DNA from: Ianthella basta
Taxonomy: Eukaryota; Porifera; Demospongiae; Verongiida; Ianthellidae
Direction of reading: 5' to 3'
Length of the DNA stretch: 64,000 nt
Assembly (NCBI GenBank): GCA_964019415.1
Contig: OZ025868.1
Coordinates: 2,851,961 to 2,915,960 of the forward strand
Below the pieces are notes generated by a model. The model saw only the letters and a list, made by a program, of their open reading frames with translations, was not told where the DNA came from and made no database searches. Of this stretch, positions 52,068 through 63,559 are shown in pieces. Each line of letters starts with the position of its first letter. The stretch's first letter is position 1. The position numbers and the translations under genes were made by a program.

Positions 52068-53222
52068 AGTTAACTGTGTCCTTTAATGTGAGTTACACAG
52101 TTAAAGATGCACATCAGTTTGTTTGTATGCATCATGCAATGTAACAAGGCCTTGTATAGCCTGGAGTAAAACAGCACTTTAGATGAAATTTGATGGAATC
52201 ACAAATTTGATGGCATCAGGTCTTTTAAGTGTATGTAGGCATCTTCGTTATCAAGTGTAATCATGCACTCCTTGCTCATACATGCAGTGAATGGTTGAAT
52301 GCCAATTAACTGCTGTGTGTGTGTTGTACAAGGCAGTATATAATTAGCTTTCTTCTTCTTATCTATGTTTTCATAACCAATGGTTCAATTCCCACTTTTC
52401 TGCAGCTCCCTACTGTATGCCTAACGAGAACGCACTGTGTGTTTGACAATGCTGCACATTAATTGTCAGAGTAACTCTGTAACAATGTATTTTACTGACA
52501 TGGTGCATTTGCACGCACACAGTTTGGGGGCCTTTCTTCAACAGTATTCAGCAGATGTCTTTCTAGATCCCACCTCAGACACCGTAACAGCGAGTGAACA
52601 CAATCTTCCACTGCACTTATCCCACATTTCGATACGGGTAGTTCTGCCGTGCAACATCACCAGGGCCAAGGTTCAGTGTATACATCCAGAGTCAATAATA
52701 CTGTACAGCTGCACAGCCAGCAGTGGCAAAGGACTTCTTCCTTGAGTCCAGCTGCATATATCGGCTCCATCTGCAGGCCAGTGAGAAGGGGGGGGGGGCA
52801 TAATCAGAATGTGAAGAATACATCCAGAGGCTAGTATATAGCTAGCTATATTGCTGCCTTCGTAGGCAGATGAGCATTAGGTGGATACTTAATTGGTCAT
52901 GTCCACCGCGGCTCTTAGCAAAGTGAGCTTAGCTGCTTTACTACTGTCATGACTAAGTGGGATCGGGTTGGTTAGATATATGGTTAGATATACCTTGCAT
53001 AATTCATCCATGTTGGCACTAATAAAGTATAATTCTGACAATATCGTTAGTTGGTGGATCACTTTGGCTATGCCCACCATGTCACATGGTGAAGCCAGCT
53101 GCAGCTGCAGGCTGGCTGCTGTACTGGCATGACTAAGTAACCTGCAGGGTTGGTCACATATGGGGTGCGCCTTGCATCGGCCATTTTGTCTCAAGGAGGT
53201 GTCGCAACTAATACATACAAAA
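52068..53222. other. 3' flank of receptor 1, no gene
   Basis: Probably the 3'UTR followed by non-coding DNA. A G run lies at 52790-52798 and a repeat related to 31920-32150 at 52900-53130. No coding exon supported. Confidence 0.45.
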
Positions 53223-54354
53223 TCACGGCTGTTTCGAGGCGGCAGCTTAGTTTTTGCGAGTAAATTGGAAACGGGAATCCAACAGTTGGCGTATTTGAAA
53301 GGATGGCCTTGTTTTTAGCCTTTTTCTCCATGATCTCTTGGACAATCACTACGTTACGGCAACGACAGGTAAGCTTGATAGTTGTTAATGTGCTTATGGT
53401 TTTAAAAGCGTTGTTCACGCCTTTTCACTTGTGATATATGGACATATACTTTCTTATGTTCAATTGCTTGTAGCGCGATTCTCCGGGTTTTCCTGCAATG
53501 ATGTTATACGTTCTGAGATAGTCCAGCCATCATACAACACTGTACTGTTGAGAGTGTTCTACTGCCATTTTCCTACAACCCGTTTTAAGAGCAAATATTT
53601 TGGTTATTATTGTGAACAGTGCAGCCATCATTGTTGGGCTGACTGCATATCAATGCTTCTTTACAGGATGCCAGATTGCATCAGAGCAGTGCATTCTTTG
53701 AAATGCAAACTGCTGTACCATGTGGCTGAAAATTTATGTACATATAGTTACTGTTGTTATACTAATAGTACTAAAATGCAATTACAACTATGCATCCTAG
53801 AAACACTCTGCATGCATGCAGCGTAGCATTGCTGCTTTTTCAAACATTGTACTGTATTGTATAAATTGTATTGAAACATGTGTGGGGATTGCACCGCAGT
53901 TGGCTGCATGCATGGAAAGTATCATTAAAATCAACACATTATGAACAATACTGTATAGCTAATGCATCTGATGTTAGTAGGTTGCTATAGCTATATTTTG
54001 TAATCTAATTTATTTTTATCTTGTCCTTCCTTAGCTTATACCTGGTTACAACACTTCCTTTCACAAACACCCAATCAGAGCCAGATAGATATGTTGGGGG
54101 GATGTCCTCTGCAGCTGTTTCCACCCCCGGCCCCCATTCCTCTTTATACAGGTAATTGTCATTGTCAACTGGCTCATTAACAACTATCAAGCTTACCTGT
54201 CGTTGCCGTAACGTAGTGATTGTCCAAGAGATCATGGAGAAAAAGGCTAAAATATATTGCGCGTGTCTTTGCGAGGGAGATACCCAGCACCTCAAGGCCA
54301 GTTCCCAAACCCAAACTAAACTGCCGCCATTTATATTGTGCGAAACAGCCGTGA
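53223..54354. mobile_element. Long inverted-repeat element with a mirrored exon
   Basis: TCACGGCTGTTTCG (53223) is mirrored at 54354. The arms (53223-53395, 54165-54354) are reverse complements over most of about 175 bases, with short deletions. Both arms contain the same candidate first exon (FLAFFSMISWTITTLRQRQ in effect, ending in AG|GTAAGC), reading inward from each end. The centre (53400-54160) has no recognised domain. The target duplication is unclear. Confidence 0.7.
53303..53368 (+). CDS. Candidate short exon in the left arm
   Basis: ATG at 53303 opens MALFLAFFSMISWTITTLRQ and ends at CAACGACAG|GTAAGC. It is hydrophobic, and could be a signal peptide or membrane anchor. The same exon is present in reverse in the right arm, ending at 54193, but there the start codon context differs. 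No downstream exon was identified. Confidence 0.3.
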
Positions 54355-54359
54355 AATGA

Positions 54360-55142
54360 CACTGATTATGAAATCCTTATCAGTTATTTATTTAACTATT
54401 CCATAATAAGAAGTAACATTGCACAGCCAATATGCCTGTGTCGGGTATACAGTATCTTCAGTTATAATCACATGAGTACGTATACTATGTAGTTATATTT
54501 ATAGTGTTAATATACAAATGCATGAAGCGAATCCTTTGCACCAGCAATAATATATCAACAAATCCATGTGCACCAGTACCAAACACAATAATTACGTATA
54601 CACTGTGGCTAATTATGTGCTGCTAACCATGTGCAAAAATCACAGTGCACGTGGTTACCACTCGCAAGTACTATTGCCACTTGTGAGGGACTATAATTAT
54701 AGCATTCATTTTACAGGTTGCCATGTTCACCCCACATGACCATAATAATTATGCATATATATATGCGTACAGCTTATGTAATAACTATGTAGTCTTAAAA
54801 AGTCTATGTGTCCAATACATAGTAACAGCTATATATTACACAGTTCAATTACCGGTCGTTTGTTGTCACCATGCAATTGCAAGACTATTCTATGAAGGTG
54901 CAATCGTCTCCATTGGCAACCGACTGTCCATTCTGAGAGGAGGTGAAGTAGTCCTTTAAGTGTGGAGAAGATGTGACGTATCACGGGGACACTCCATGCC
55001 CTCCCAAGCAGAAGCAGCTTGTGTCTCCCATAACGACCAAGGTTGGCAACAACCCTAACAATAGAGAGATAGCAGAACAAAATAGTTACAGTGCCTATCA
55101 AAAGGTGGCTACAGTCCACACATGTGTGACACACAGAACAAC
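54360..55142. other. AT-rich non-coding
   Basis: No recognised element. A - strand frame (55248-54829) is open for 139 codons with several Cys and Leu-rich stretches, but it crosses the boundary of the next element and is not supported as a gene. Confidence 0.45.
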
Positions 55143-55149
55143 CTCCCAC

Positions 55150-56569
55150 CATAGATAGAGGAAGAACGGGATTGGCAACGCGGACCGGAAGTGCGTATAA
55201 ATTCCGTACCTCCCATATGTTCCATGTTCCGAACACCCCCGTATCCAAGCAACGGTTGTTAAGGACGAGGTTTTGCTTACAAATCGCCGTATTTTAGCAG
55301 TGATAGATGCCGTATAACCCTGGAAACCTGCTATTATCCACGACCAGCGAGTTCTCTAGCAACCGTGAGCTTCACACTTCAGACCGACCCTCGATCGCCG
55401 GGCCCATGAGTGCAAAGAAGGACGCTGTATGGACAAACGAAGTTTTGCACTTATGACTGAGCCCTGTGGAACGTTTTTGGTGAGTGCTTTGTTGCTGTTG
55501 TGACCTGTCAGCTTGCTAGAATGGCGTAACAGGCAAATCGTCCCAATCCGTCACCTTTTACCCACTAGAAAATCGTTCTTTATCATGCCCCCTGCCAAAT
55601 GACGGCTTACGCGGCAGAAGGGCGCCAGGAGGAAGACTGACTTGGCTCGACAAAGTCGGATTGGGCCCAAGGACAGCGTGGGACTGCAGTCTACAGCCAA
55701 AGATAGATGACAACCCTCTCCCAAAACGTCCCGGGACACCATCCAGTTAACTTTGGTTTTTCTTGTCATGAACACTGTTACTTTGCTATTCACTTTAAGT
55801 ATATACTGGCATGTATTACCTTTATCATGCATGGTTGTTGCATGTAGCTATAGCAATTGCTATATGCATGCAATAATTATTTATGTGATATGGGATATGG
55901 GAATCTTGTTTAATCTGGGAAAACTTTTAGCCCAAGGGCTACTTCCCAAGGCGCCCAGCAAACAATACAATAAAGGACAAGAAATCAAACAAGGACTCAC
56001 TTACCCTACCTCCTTATGACTGTGGCTTCCACAAACACGTATATACAGTAACCAGTGATGGACAAATGCTGATACAACAACTCCCTCATCAGCATGTCGA
56101 GTCTCTGAAAAAAGACAAAGGCAATAGCCTGCCATATGCATCCCAACAACTCTTGAGATCTGATATCCTCTTCTCGTAGAATAGTTGGTATGATTTAACC
56201 CTCCTCGAATCCACGGACTATCTTCGACCAGCAATACAGCTACTTATACCTGAGATGAGTTCAGTACAAAAAGACGATACTTCATTCTCCTTCGCATGAA
56301 CAGCCTCCTTAAACCTCCGTACCTCTTCATTCTGTGTTACAGTACACTCCGGTCCCTAAGATGTCCAAAGCGTCACTGACCTGCTTGGTAAAACACCTGT
56401 GAACGTGCGCAGCTTCCGCCATGATCGCGTACAATACTGGCAAACCAGAGAGCCAACAATCGATAAGTGAGAACGTCCGCCATGTTGTTACTAAGGGAAC
56501 ATGTGACCTGTTCGGGAGCTGGTACCACTTCCGGTCCGCGTTGCCAATCCCGTTCTTCCTCTATCTATG
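55150..56569. mobile_element. Inverted-repeat transposon with 7-bp target duplication (1420 bp)
   Basis: CATAGATAGAGGAAGAACGG and its reverse at 56569 start inverted repeats of about 45 bp that run through GATTGGCAACGCGGACCGGA. CTCCCAC lies directly outside both ends (55143-55149, 56570-56576). Termini starting with CA and a 7-8 bp duplication are compatible with P-type or hAT-type elements. The internal frames (55832-55551 and 56234-56001 on -) have no recognised transposase, so it looks non-autonomous. Confidence 0.85.
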
Positions 56570-56576
56570 CTCCCAC

Positions 56577-59400
56577 TGCACCCCATCTTTACTTGGAAAT
56601 CCCATGACCCACATTCATACATCCCACCATCATGCAGGAAGTTCTAGGTTAATGCAAATGCCCATGCAATCACCACCTCTCCATTTAAGTGAACCAGAGC
56701 ACGTCCTTCCATGCCCACTCCTGCCTCCATGCCTACTCCATACTTCACCCTCTCTCCTCCCTCTACACCAACCTGAAGGAATTTGGACATGATCTGCTGT
56801 CATGACTTCTTATGAATGCCACATTCTCAAACATCCTGAAGAATGGCCTCTCATCACCAGGTGGAGTAAGAATGAGGTAGAGTTCAAAGAGTCACATTCC
56901 ATCTGAGACCAGAGTGGGCATAGGGTGATGAGTAGGAGAGTACAGAATACCATAAAATAGCTATTACTACATGACATATACACCCACACATGTACATACA
57001 TACGCTCATGTGCATGCATGTAGCTATACACATCTGCAGAGAAAACACTCCCCAAACATGCTGGTATGGGCATGTGTGTGCTGTACTGTAGACTGTGGTT
57101 GGCACACCTACACTGGTAGCATCTCTACAGTACACCTACATGCACAGCTTCCTTCCTTAGAGAAAAGTAGCACTGTTGAATCAGTGAGGCCATAGCCACA
57201 CTGGGCCAATGCACTAACAGATGATAGACACTATACATAGACCTACCGTAGTTCCTGACAACATAACTGGCACAGATATGTTATTAGCTACACTACAAAT
57301 GTCTTGTGTTTCATCTGTGCATGTACTGATGTCTCCATGTTACGCAGTAAACGTCTTTAGTTGAATATACAGACTTACTTGTAGTCATCCAATACAGAAG
57401 CGCCTTTCGCCACGAATTGGTAATAAATGTCCAAGAGAGTGATACAGCACCGACTTAGATTTGTCAATTAACCCTTCGCGGGGCGGGAGGAGTCGATGTA
57501 CACCTCCGCGGTGAAGATTAGGACGATTCCTTTCCACAAGTACACTTCGCCATAGTACACGCGCCATTTTTGTCGTCATTGTTATAGGGGGAATCCCAGC
57601 AGCTCTTGATAAAGCACGCATGTATAATAACGTACACATTGTATCCAATGGCCAGATATATAACAGATGAAGGTACCTCAGTGCTGCCATGGCTTCAGGA
57701 GCACTACCACTTGTGAATATTGGCATAACCCAATGGAGGGTCGAGCAAAGTCCCAATGCCCAGGTATTCAAACTACATTCCTGGCATCTTTGCATGTTGG
57801 TTGCATGTTCTTTAAACCCAAGTCTGTCTACCCTGAGTCATGGCAGTTCATGCCTTCTGTTCCTTTTGTACTTGGTATCACCCCTCTGTAGCTACCCTAT
57901 AAACCAGATGGTAGATTGGTTATGCCTATTGGGATGCTATATAGATGTAATTCCAACTGTAGCCAATCAGCTATATATTCCTGACATCTCTACTCGACTA
58001 ACACCAGTGTTGTACCCAAAGCCAGATGTACTATGGGTGCATGGGGATCAGGAAAGTATGATTGCATGTACCTGAAAGCTGCATGGCTCACGAAGCTGCT
58101 CTTAATTGTGTAGTTCAATTATATATGCTACTGAAGGGCAGATATTGTATTAATTTTGTGAGAATATACATTTTAATTGCTTAAAGGCCTTGATTGAACA
58201 TATTATAGGCCTAAGTTGACAGAAATTATCCTTGCTCTGTGCATTAGGGAGTTTTGCACCCATTTTATGTTAAACTACCATGTTGGAGAAGTTATGGTCT
58301 ATGTGCATAGCACACAGGGGTACCAAAAGAGGAGGACAATGGTGGACAGTTTATCCCAGAACTCAGTGTGAGAGGCACTACAAATGTTTTGCAAGGGACC
58401 CCAATTCTTAAACTGCCCTGGACCCCAAAAGACTGTATCTAGCCCTGGCATAAATGCTTTACATTTGTTACTATACCAAAATAGAGTGTTGAGTGAATGA
58501 TCTAATGAATACACTTACGACTACAGTCACATGAAGTATCAGTAATAGTACTGGGGCATCTGCAAGACAACCCATACCTCCCTGTCTATGATGCATGCAC
58601 TACATGCTTTGTTGGTACTGTTTCTCATTTACACTTGCTCTTGTATGCCTAGTGTACGTAATAGCAATGAAATTTGCAAGATCTGACTTACATTACAGAT
58701 GAAACAATACCTGTTTACAAAATCTTGAATGACTTGTGTGAAGTCTCTCTACAGTTTAACAGTAAGTTGTCATTGCCTTCTTGAAGAGGTGTGGTGCATG
58801 TCAACCAAACAATCTACTACAGATATATAGAAACGTCAGTACAGTTCTAATATAAACCCATGCATGTATAGGAGCAGTGTATTGATTGGCATCGTAATGT
58901 AGATCCACAGGGTATTTGGTGTTAACAATCAAGTTACTGTAATAAAGATGATGGTGTGGGGGGATGGGTGCATGCTAAATAGCTGGCATAAGCTCATTTC
59001 TTTAAATATTAACACTTTTATGCCCAATGTTGTGTGTGTGCATGGCTGGTAGGTTTGTTGTGCATGGCTAGTTTGATGTGGTACCAGTTATGAATTAATG
59101 TTTATGGATATTATATATATACCAGCACATGATTGCATGGCAGCTGCACACTATGGTAAATGTGTGTAGGCTTGAACTGCCTATCTACTATTATATTGAC
59201 AGTCCCAATCTGGGATCAGTGCATGAGTATAATTACATATTAAATTTTATATTATGCTTGGTTTGGCCTCTCTTGTGCATGAGGCTACATATACTTAATT
59301 ATATAACCTTAGTCCACGGGATGCCCCTATATTATAGCAACAGCATGCAGCAAGTCCTAAATAGAGTATTGTTCAGTAAGGCAAGCAGGGGTGGTTGGCT
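56577..59400. other. Intergenic DNA between the two receptors, no gene supported
   Basis: Several small frames exist (57385-57795 -, 57689-58075 +) but none shows domains. The + frame starting MASGALPLVNIGITQWRVEQ ends at a possible CAG|GTATTC donor (57762) and could be a first exon, but no continuation was found. Confidence 0.45.
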
Positions 59401-59417
59401 TTGGTTGGTCACACCCA

Positions 59418-59520
59418 CATGCACACGCGCGCACACACACGCACACACGCACACACACACACATGCACCACACGCACACACCACACGTATACTTACACAC
59501 CACACACACACACAATGTAC
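59418..59520. repeat. CA-rich microsatellite
   Basis: Interrupted CACACG/CACACA run, extending loosely to about 59660. Confidence 0.9.
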
Positions 59521-59839
59521 ACATTCCTGCACCCCAGACTCCTTCCTACACAAACAGATACCACAACATCCCCTACCTATCAGCACAACAGCACGTGCAC
59601 TGTTCCCACACTCACCTATGCACACACACGCATGCACACACAGACACACACCTCCCCATGCATCCCTCCAGTGGTACACGTAATTGTATTCATGTGCAGT
59701 TCTAGCTTGCAATGGTACCTGTATCAATACCTGTGTATAGTTTGTACAGGACTGGTGCAATGTAGCAGTCGGGGCTACGTGAGATTGATGTGCATTCATT
59801 TAAATGTAATGCACTTGTTTTTTTTACCTTTCAGGTTCC

Positions 59840-59897
59840 ATGAAGAAGCTTGTACAGGGTTTAGTATTACTCATCTGGGTCTGCTGTGTGACCTTCA
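59840..59897 (+). CDS. Receptor 2 exon: signal peptide
   Basis: 19 codons plus one base, ending at A|GTGAGT. MKKLVQGLVLLIWVCCVTF is a short basic start with a hydrophobic core, typical of a signal peptide. Its phase 1 end matches the Ig exon at 61206, and the polypyrimidine tract plus CAG just before the ATG marks the end of a 5'UTR intron. Confidence 0.65.
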
Positions 59898-62800
59898 GTG
59901 AGTCCATTACTGCTTGTTTTGTTTAATTGCTTTTGTGCTGTTTTTCTTTGCCATAACAGCAGACCATGCAGTGTTCTGTTTGACAACAACTGCATGTATA
60001 TTATCTACTTGCTTATACCTGTTCATATTATAGGGCTTCTTATGTAATGGTCAAACTATTACATAAGAAACCCTATGACAGGTGTGCATGTGGAATAATA
60101 ATAATATTATTATGCAGTCTTTGTCCAACACACACAGGAGGTAACTCTGGAATTAGATTCACCAACACACATATACGGTATGTTTACATTTTGAAGGGAA
60201 CTTCACTGCATTATTTCGTGCAAACTTTGGGCGAACTGCACACGAACATTGAGAGGAAACTTCACTAAGAAGTTTGGGGCAACTTTATACGAACTTCAAA
60301 CCTTTGGATGGAAACAAAATGGTACGTCCCCAGGATCAAACTTCACATGAACTTTGTGAGCCAACTTCAAATGCATGTTAACTTCTGTCAACCTTTGGAG
60401 GACTAAACTCTATCTAACCTGAAACCAACTTTGTATGGACTTCAAACGAATCCATCTCTAATGACCTTCCAGTAAACTTTGTTGTGTGCTTGTGTTAATT
60501 AATTCAAGGAATTTCGCGCCTGAAGTGTGATATTGTATCCAAGATTGTTTGAGAAGAGAAGTCTTAGAGAAGAAACAAGAAATATGTCAGCTCAGGAAGA
60601 TGCAGTACACCTCTTTCACATGGACGTGCAACCAGGTCAAACCCACGCTAGCTAATCTGGGTTTGACCCTCCCTCCGATTACCAGGGTCGAACTGAGTTG
60701 TTAGCCTGTGGCAAATGCTGGTTTGACTCACTTCATGTTAATGCATGATGTGGACACATTATAGTCCATTCTGAACCTGGGTTTGACCTGGGTTAAATTA
60801 GCGTGCTTGTATACTATAGTGCTCATGATTTAGTGAGACTTTTGTGTGCCCATTTTAGATCTATATTAGCTGATAATAATCAGACCGGGGTGCATTTATG
60901 GGGGCAGGAGGGATTCGCCACCCCTTGCAATAATTCCTCCAACCCCTTACTTTTGTATCTCCCCTTAAAATTAATTCTTGGAACATCAGTTTAACCACCA
61001 CCCCCATTTAAGAATTTTCTAAATACAGCACTGATAATGTCATATCAAAGGATTTATTCTAAAGGATTTATGCTAAAGAATAGCGTACATATGTATGTAG
61101 CTGGGCACCCCGTCTGCCAACAACCTATAGCTGTGTAACTTTCAACAACAATAAGTTGGTTTTCCTTTATATATAGTCCCTTTCTGTCTATTATCAATTA
61201 CATAGTTTCTGCCCAACGAGTGTTCCTCTCCTCCAACACCACCACTCCCTGTTTTGGTGACACTGTTGACCTCATCTGCTACTACCCTGATGTGATGGAG
61301 AGGTTTAATAGACAACCCAAGTACACTGTTACTACACCCTCCTGGAGAAAGGGTGGAAAACGCCTCTTCCTTGCCAGGGACAAATATGAGGAGGGCATTT
61401 TGAACCAGACAGCCTCAATATTCAGAGTGAGCATTGACCCAGCCATCTTCACTGGTGAACCTGTCTCCTTCACTTGCTTCTTACCATTGACTGTTGGAGG
61501 AGTGGACAGCAGCAACAGCATTACATTGAACCCACAAGGTAATGGTATGTACTGTATGCATGCATGTATGGGCATTACATAGCATGATAGCACTGAGTCA
61601 TAGGTCATCAATCACTTGCATAGAGTTCAGTAATGAAGAGCATGATATTGAGTATCATTTAACATGTCCACCCAATCTCAAGACATTGTAATATACATTG
61701 TAATGTAATTCATCTATTAACCCAATTAAGATGGTACAAAAGGGCAGGCAATGATTCTAAGCTCGAGAACTGTATTCCTCTTCATGGCATCTGAAGAAGA
61801 CTGAATTAGGAAACCATACATGCAGACAAACCTTTATTTTTACCCATGCAGTGTTCTGTCATATGATTTTGTTAATCTTGAAAATGTGGACACTATGCTA
61901 GTGCACTTTTAACATTAGATATGAACATTTTACGAATACAACATGCAAGAATTATAGTTAGACCACGTTTATGCAATTATGTAATTGTCTTCAGTGCTCA
62001 GCATTTCGATTCTGTTACCCCCTATGCCCACGCTATTCCAACACCAGTTTGTTGGCATCATCTGGATTACCTGGAGCTCACTGGTCAATCTCCTTGCTAA
62101 TCAGCTAATTTCCCACAAGAAGGCCAAAATGGCACATATTTTGTGCTTGTTTCAGCATAAAATCCTCAATATCACTGAGATCCAGCTCTAATCGGTTGCC
62201 GAGGTTATACCAAGCCCTCTCTATAGAGAGGACTTGAGAATACATACTCATTCCTCCAACGCTTGAGCTAGTCATGACTGAATTCAAATTCTACTATTGT
62301 GATTGGTACTATCAACTGGTTTCAACTGCATGCACTGCTTGCTTGCTTGCTTTTATCTTTGTACAATATACGTAGACTCTGCTCCACCACCCAGTCTCAG
62401 TTACCTCATAGTAAATGGTACCACTGTCACGCTAGCTTGGAACCACACTGACCAAGGACCCTGCTTCACCAACCTCACCTTCTCCTACAACATCACCTGG
62501 TACCCTGTGGTGGGTGGGGTCCCACTGAGGGGGGAGGGGCAGAGTGCTGTGACTGAACCAAGTGCAACAAAGTACAACATCACCAACCTGAGGACGGGCA
62601 CTGACTACCAAGTGGAGTTGTTTGGGTTCACCTCAAGTGACCCAGTTGTGTACAGTGGGGTGGCTACAGTGAACATCACAACAGAAGGTGTGTAAATAAG
62701 TATGTAGTATGTGCAGAGGACTGCAGAAGAAAATTTCTTGTTCATGCGTACAATATATATAGGCTACTGAACTTACCCGTATGAGTGTCATTACTTTTGT

Positions 62801-63412
62801 GTAATTAGTGTTTATCCTTAATTGGGCCTATGAAAATATTCAGCTTGTACTTGCTTTTAATTTGCATGGATTTTAGCACCTACGTATATAATTAGTTAAA
62901 CTCAATCAATGCACCAATAGTGACTTGAACTATTCATTGCACCTGTTATTGGCAGCTGCCACAGTACCCAGCATGGTCCTCTCATGCATGGTTTGGTTCA
63001 CTGGTTTGCATAAGTGCCAAAAGTGTGATTTGTACTTTTGGTCCTGTGTCATCCTGCAGTGTCTCTACCCACTAATGATACTTCTGGTGGAAGTGTAGGT
63101 GGTGCCGACGCTGTAACCATAGCAGGTAAGATGGCTGTAATGTCCAAGTTCCTAAAATTATTTTACAAGGAAATTCAACATGTGTAAATGGCATGTGTAT
63201 TAATACATGTTCAGAAGGGTGCTTCCGTTCTATTTACAGTTACTGTTGTTGGAGTACTTTTACTCATTAACAATCTTGAAGGTCAACAGTGTGATGTATG
63301 TAGATTACACAATAAGACAGCCAAGACAGTCTCGACTTCATTATACCAGATCTGCTCCATTCACGAAAACTCAAATGTATTAGTCACAATAAATCAGCCC
63401 ATTGGATGCAAT
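59840..63412 (+). CDS. Receptor 2: Ig-FN3-transmembrane paralogue (partial, probably continues beyond the window)
   Basis: Exons: 59840-59897 (signal peptide MKKLVQGLVLLIWVCCVTF), 61206-61538 (Ig-like), 62376-62687 (FN3), 63060-63125 (Gly/Ser stalk), 63240-63412 or longer. All internal junctions are phase 1, as in receptor 1. The membrane helix is built across the last junction (AVTIAG then VTVVGVLLLI). After it the frame stays open to a TGA ending at 63559, but an AAT|GTAAGA donor at 63413 is in phase 0, exactly the phase in which the receptor 1 transmembrane exon ends. I therefore expect cytoplasmic exons outside the window. The ATG is preceded by an acceptor (TTTCAG, 59829-59834), so a 5'UTR intron is likely. 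It lacks the extra extracellular exons of receptor 1. Confidence 0.66.
59898..61205. other. First intron of receptor 2
   Basis: Contains a patch at 60612-60800 with CTCTTTCACATGGAC, GGTCAAACCC and CCTGGGTTTGACC motifs, resembling a decayed Harbinger-type MITE, and AACTTC-rich repeats at 60200-60480. No exon supported. Confidence 0.4.
61206..61538 (+). CDS. Receptor 2 exon: Ig-like domain
   Basis: Phase 1-1 exon of 111 codons. CFGDTVDLICYYPDVMERF and VSFTCFLPLTVGGVDS carry the conserved Cys pair. Sequence in the first and last thirds is very close to the receptor 1 Ig exon, while the middle (SWRKGGKRLFLARDKYEE) differs, as expected for a diversifying ligand face. Sequons NTT and NQT are present. 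Confidence 0.83.
61539..62375. other. Second intron of receptor 2
   Basis: Non-coding; short inverted CTCTCTATAGAGAG at about 62217. No element or exon supported. Confidence 0.45.
62376..62687 (+). CDS. Receptor 2 exon: fibronectin type III domain
   Basis: Phase 1-1 exon, exactly the length of its receptor 1 counterpart (312 bases). It encodes DSAPPPSLSYLIVNGTT, VTLAWNHTDQGPCFTNL, SYNITWYPVVGGVPLRGEG and NITNLRTGTDYQVELFGFTS, a textbook FN3 domain with several sequons. The acceptor ACGTAG and donor G|GTGTGT are both in frame. Confidence 0.84.
62688..63059. other. Third intron of receptor 2
   Basis: AT-rich, ends in a good polypyrimidine/CTGCAG acceptor. No other content recognised. Confidence 0.5.
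63060..63125 (+). CDS. Receptor 2 exon: Gly/Ser stalk
   Basis: A 66-base phase 1-1 exon (CTGCAG acceptor, G|GTAAGA donor) encoding VSLPTNDTSGGSVGGADAVT. It ends in the first residues of the membrane helix (IAG). It is equivalent to the 33-base stalk exon of receptor 1. Confidence 0.6.
63240..63412 (+). CDS. Receptor 2 exon: transmembrane and start of tail
   Basis: Begins after TTTACAG in phase 1 with VTVVGVLLLINNLEG, then a Cys-containing tail (QQCDVCRLHNKTAKTV). It ends in phase 0 at AAT|GTAAGA if that donor is used; otherwise the reading frame runs on to a stop at 63557-63559. There is no kinase, SH2 or ITAM-like motif in the visible tail. Confidence 0.5.
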
Positions 63413-63559
63413 GTAAGACAACACACCTCCATATCTTCGGAACCCACTTCTGTCTTAAACAGCACTAGTGCTTCTTCGCTCTTAGTCTGTGCATCTACCC
63501 CCGGTGGTGGTGTTCGCCCCTCCTGGACAAAATGTTGCAACAAGACAGAAGCACTGTGA

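Noticed and set aside
54829-55248. 139-codon - strand frame as a membrane protein
   Set aside because: It crosses the end of the 55150 transposon, so the N-terminal part is transposon sequence.
57385-57795. 136-codon - strand frame as a gene
   Set aside because: No domain, signal or splice evidence, and the opposite strand is also open over much of it.
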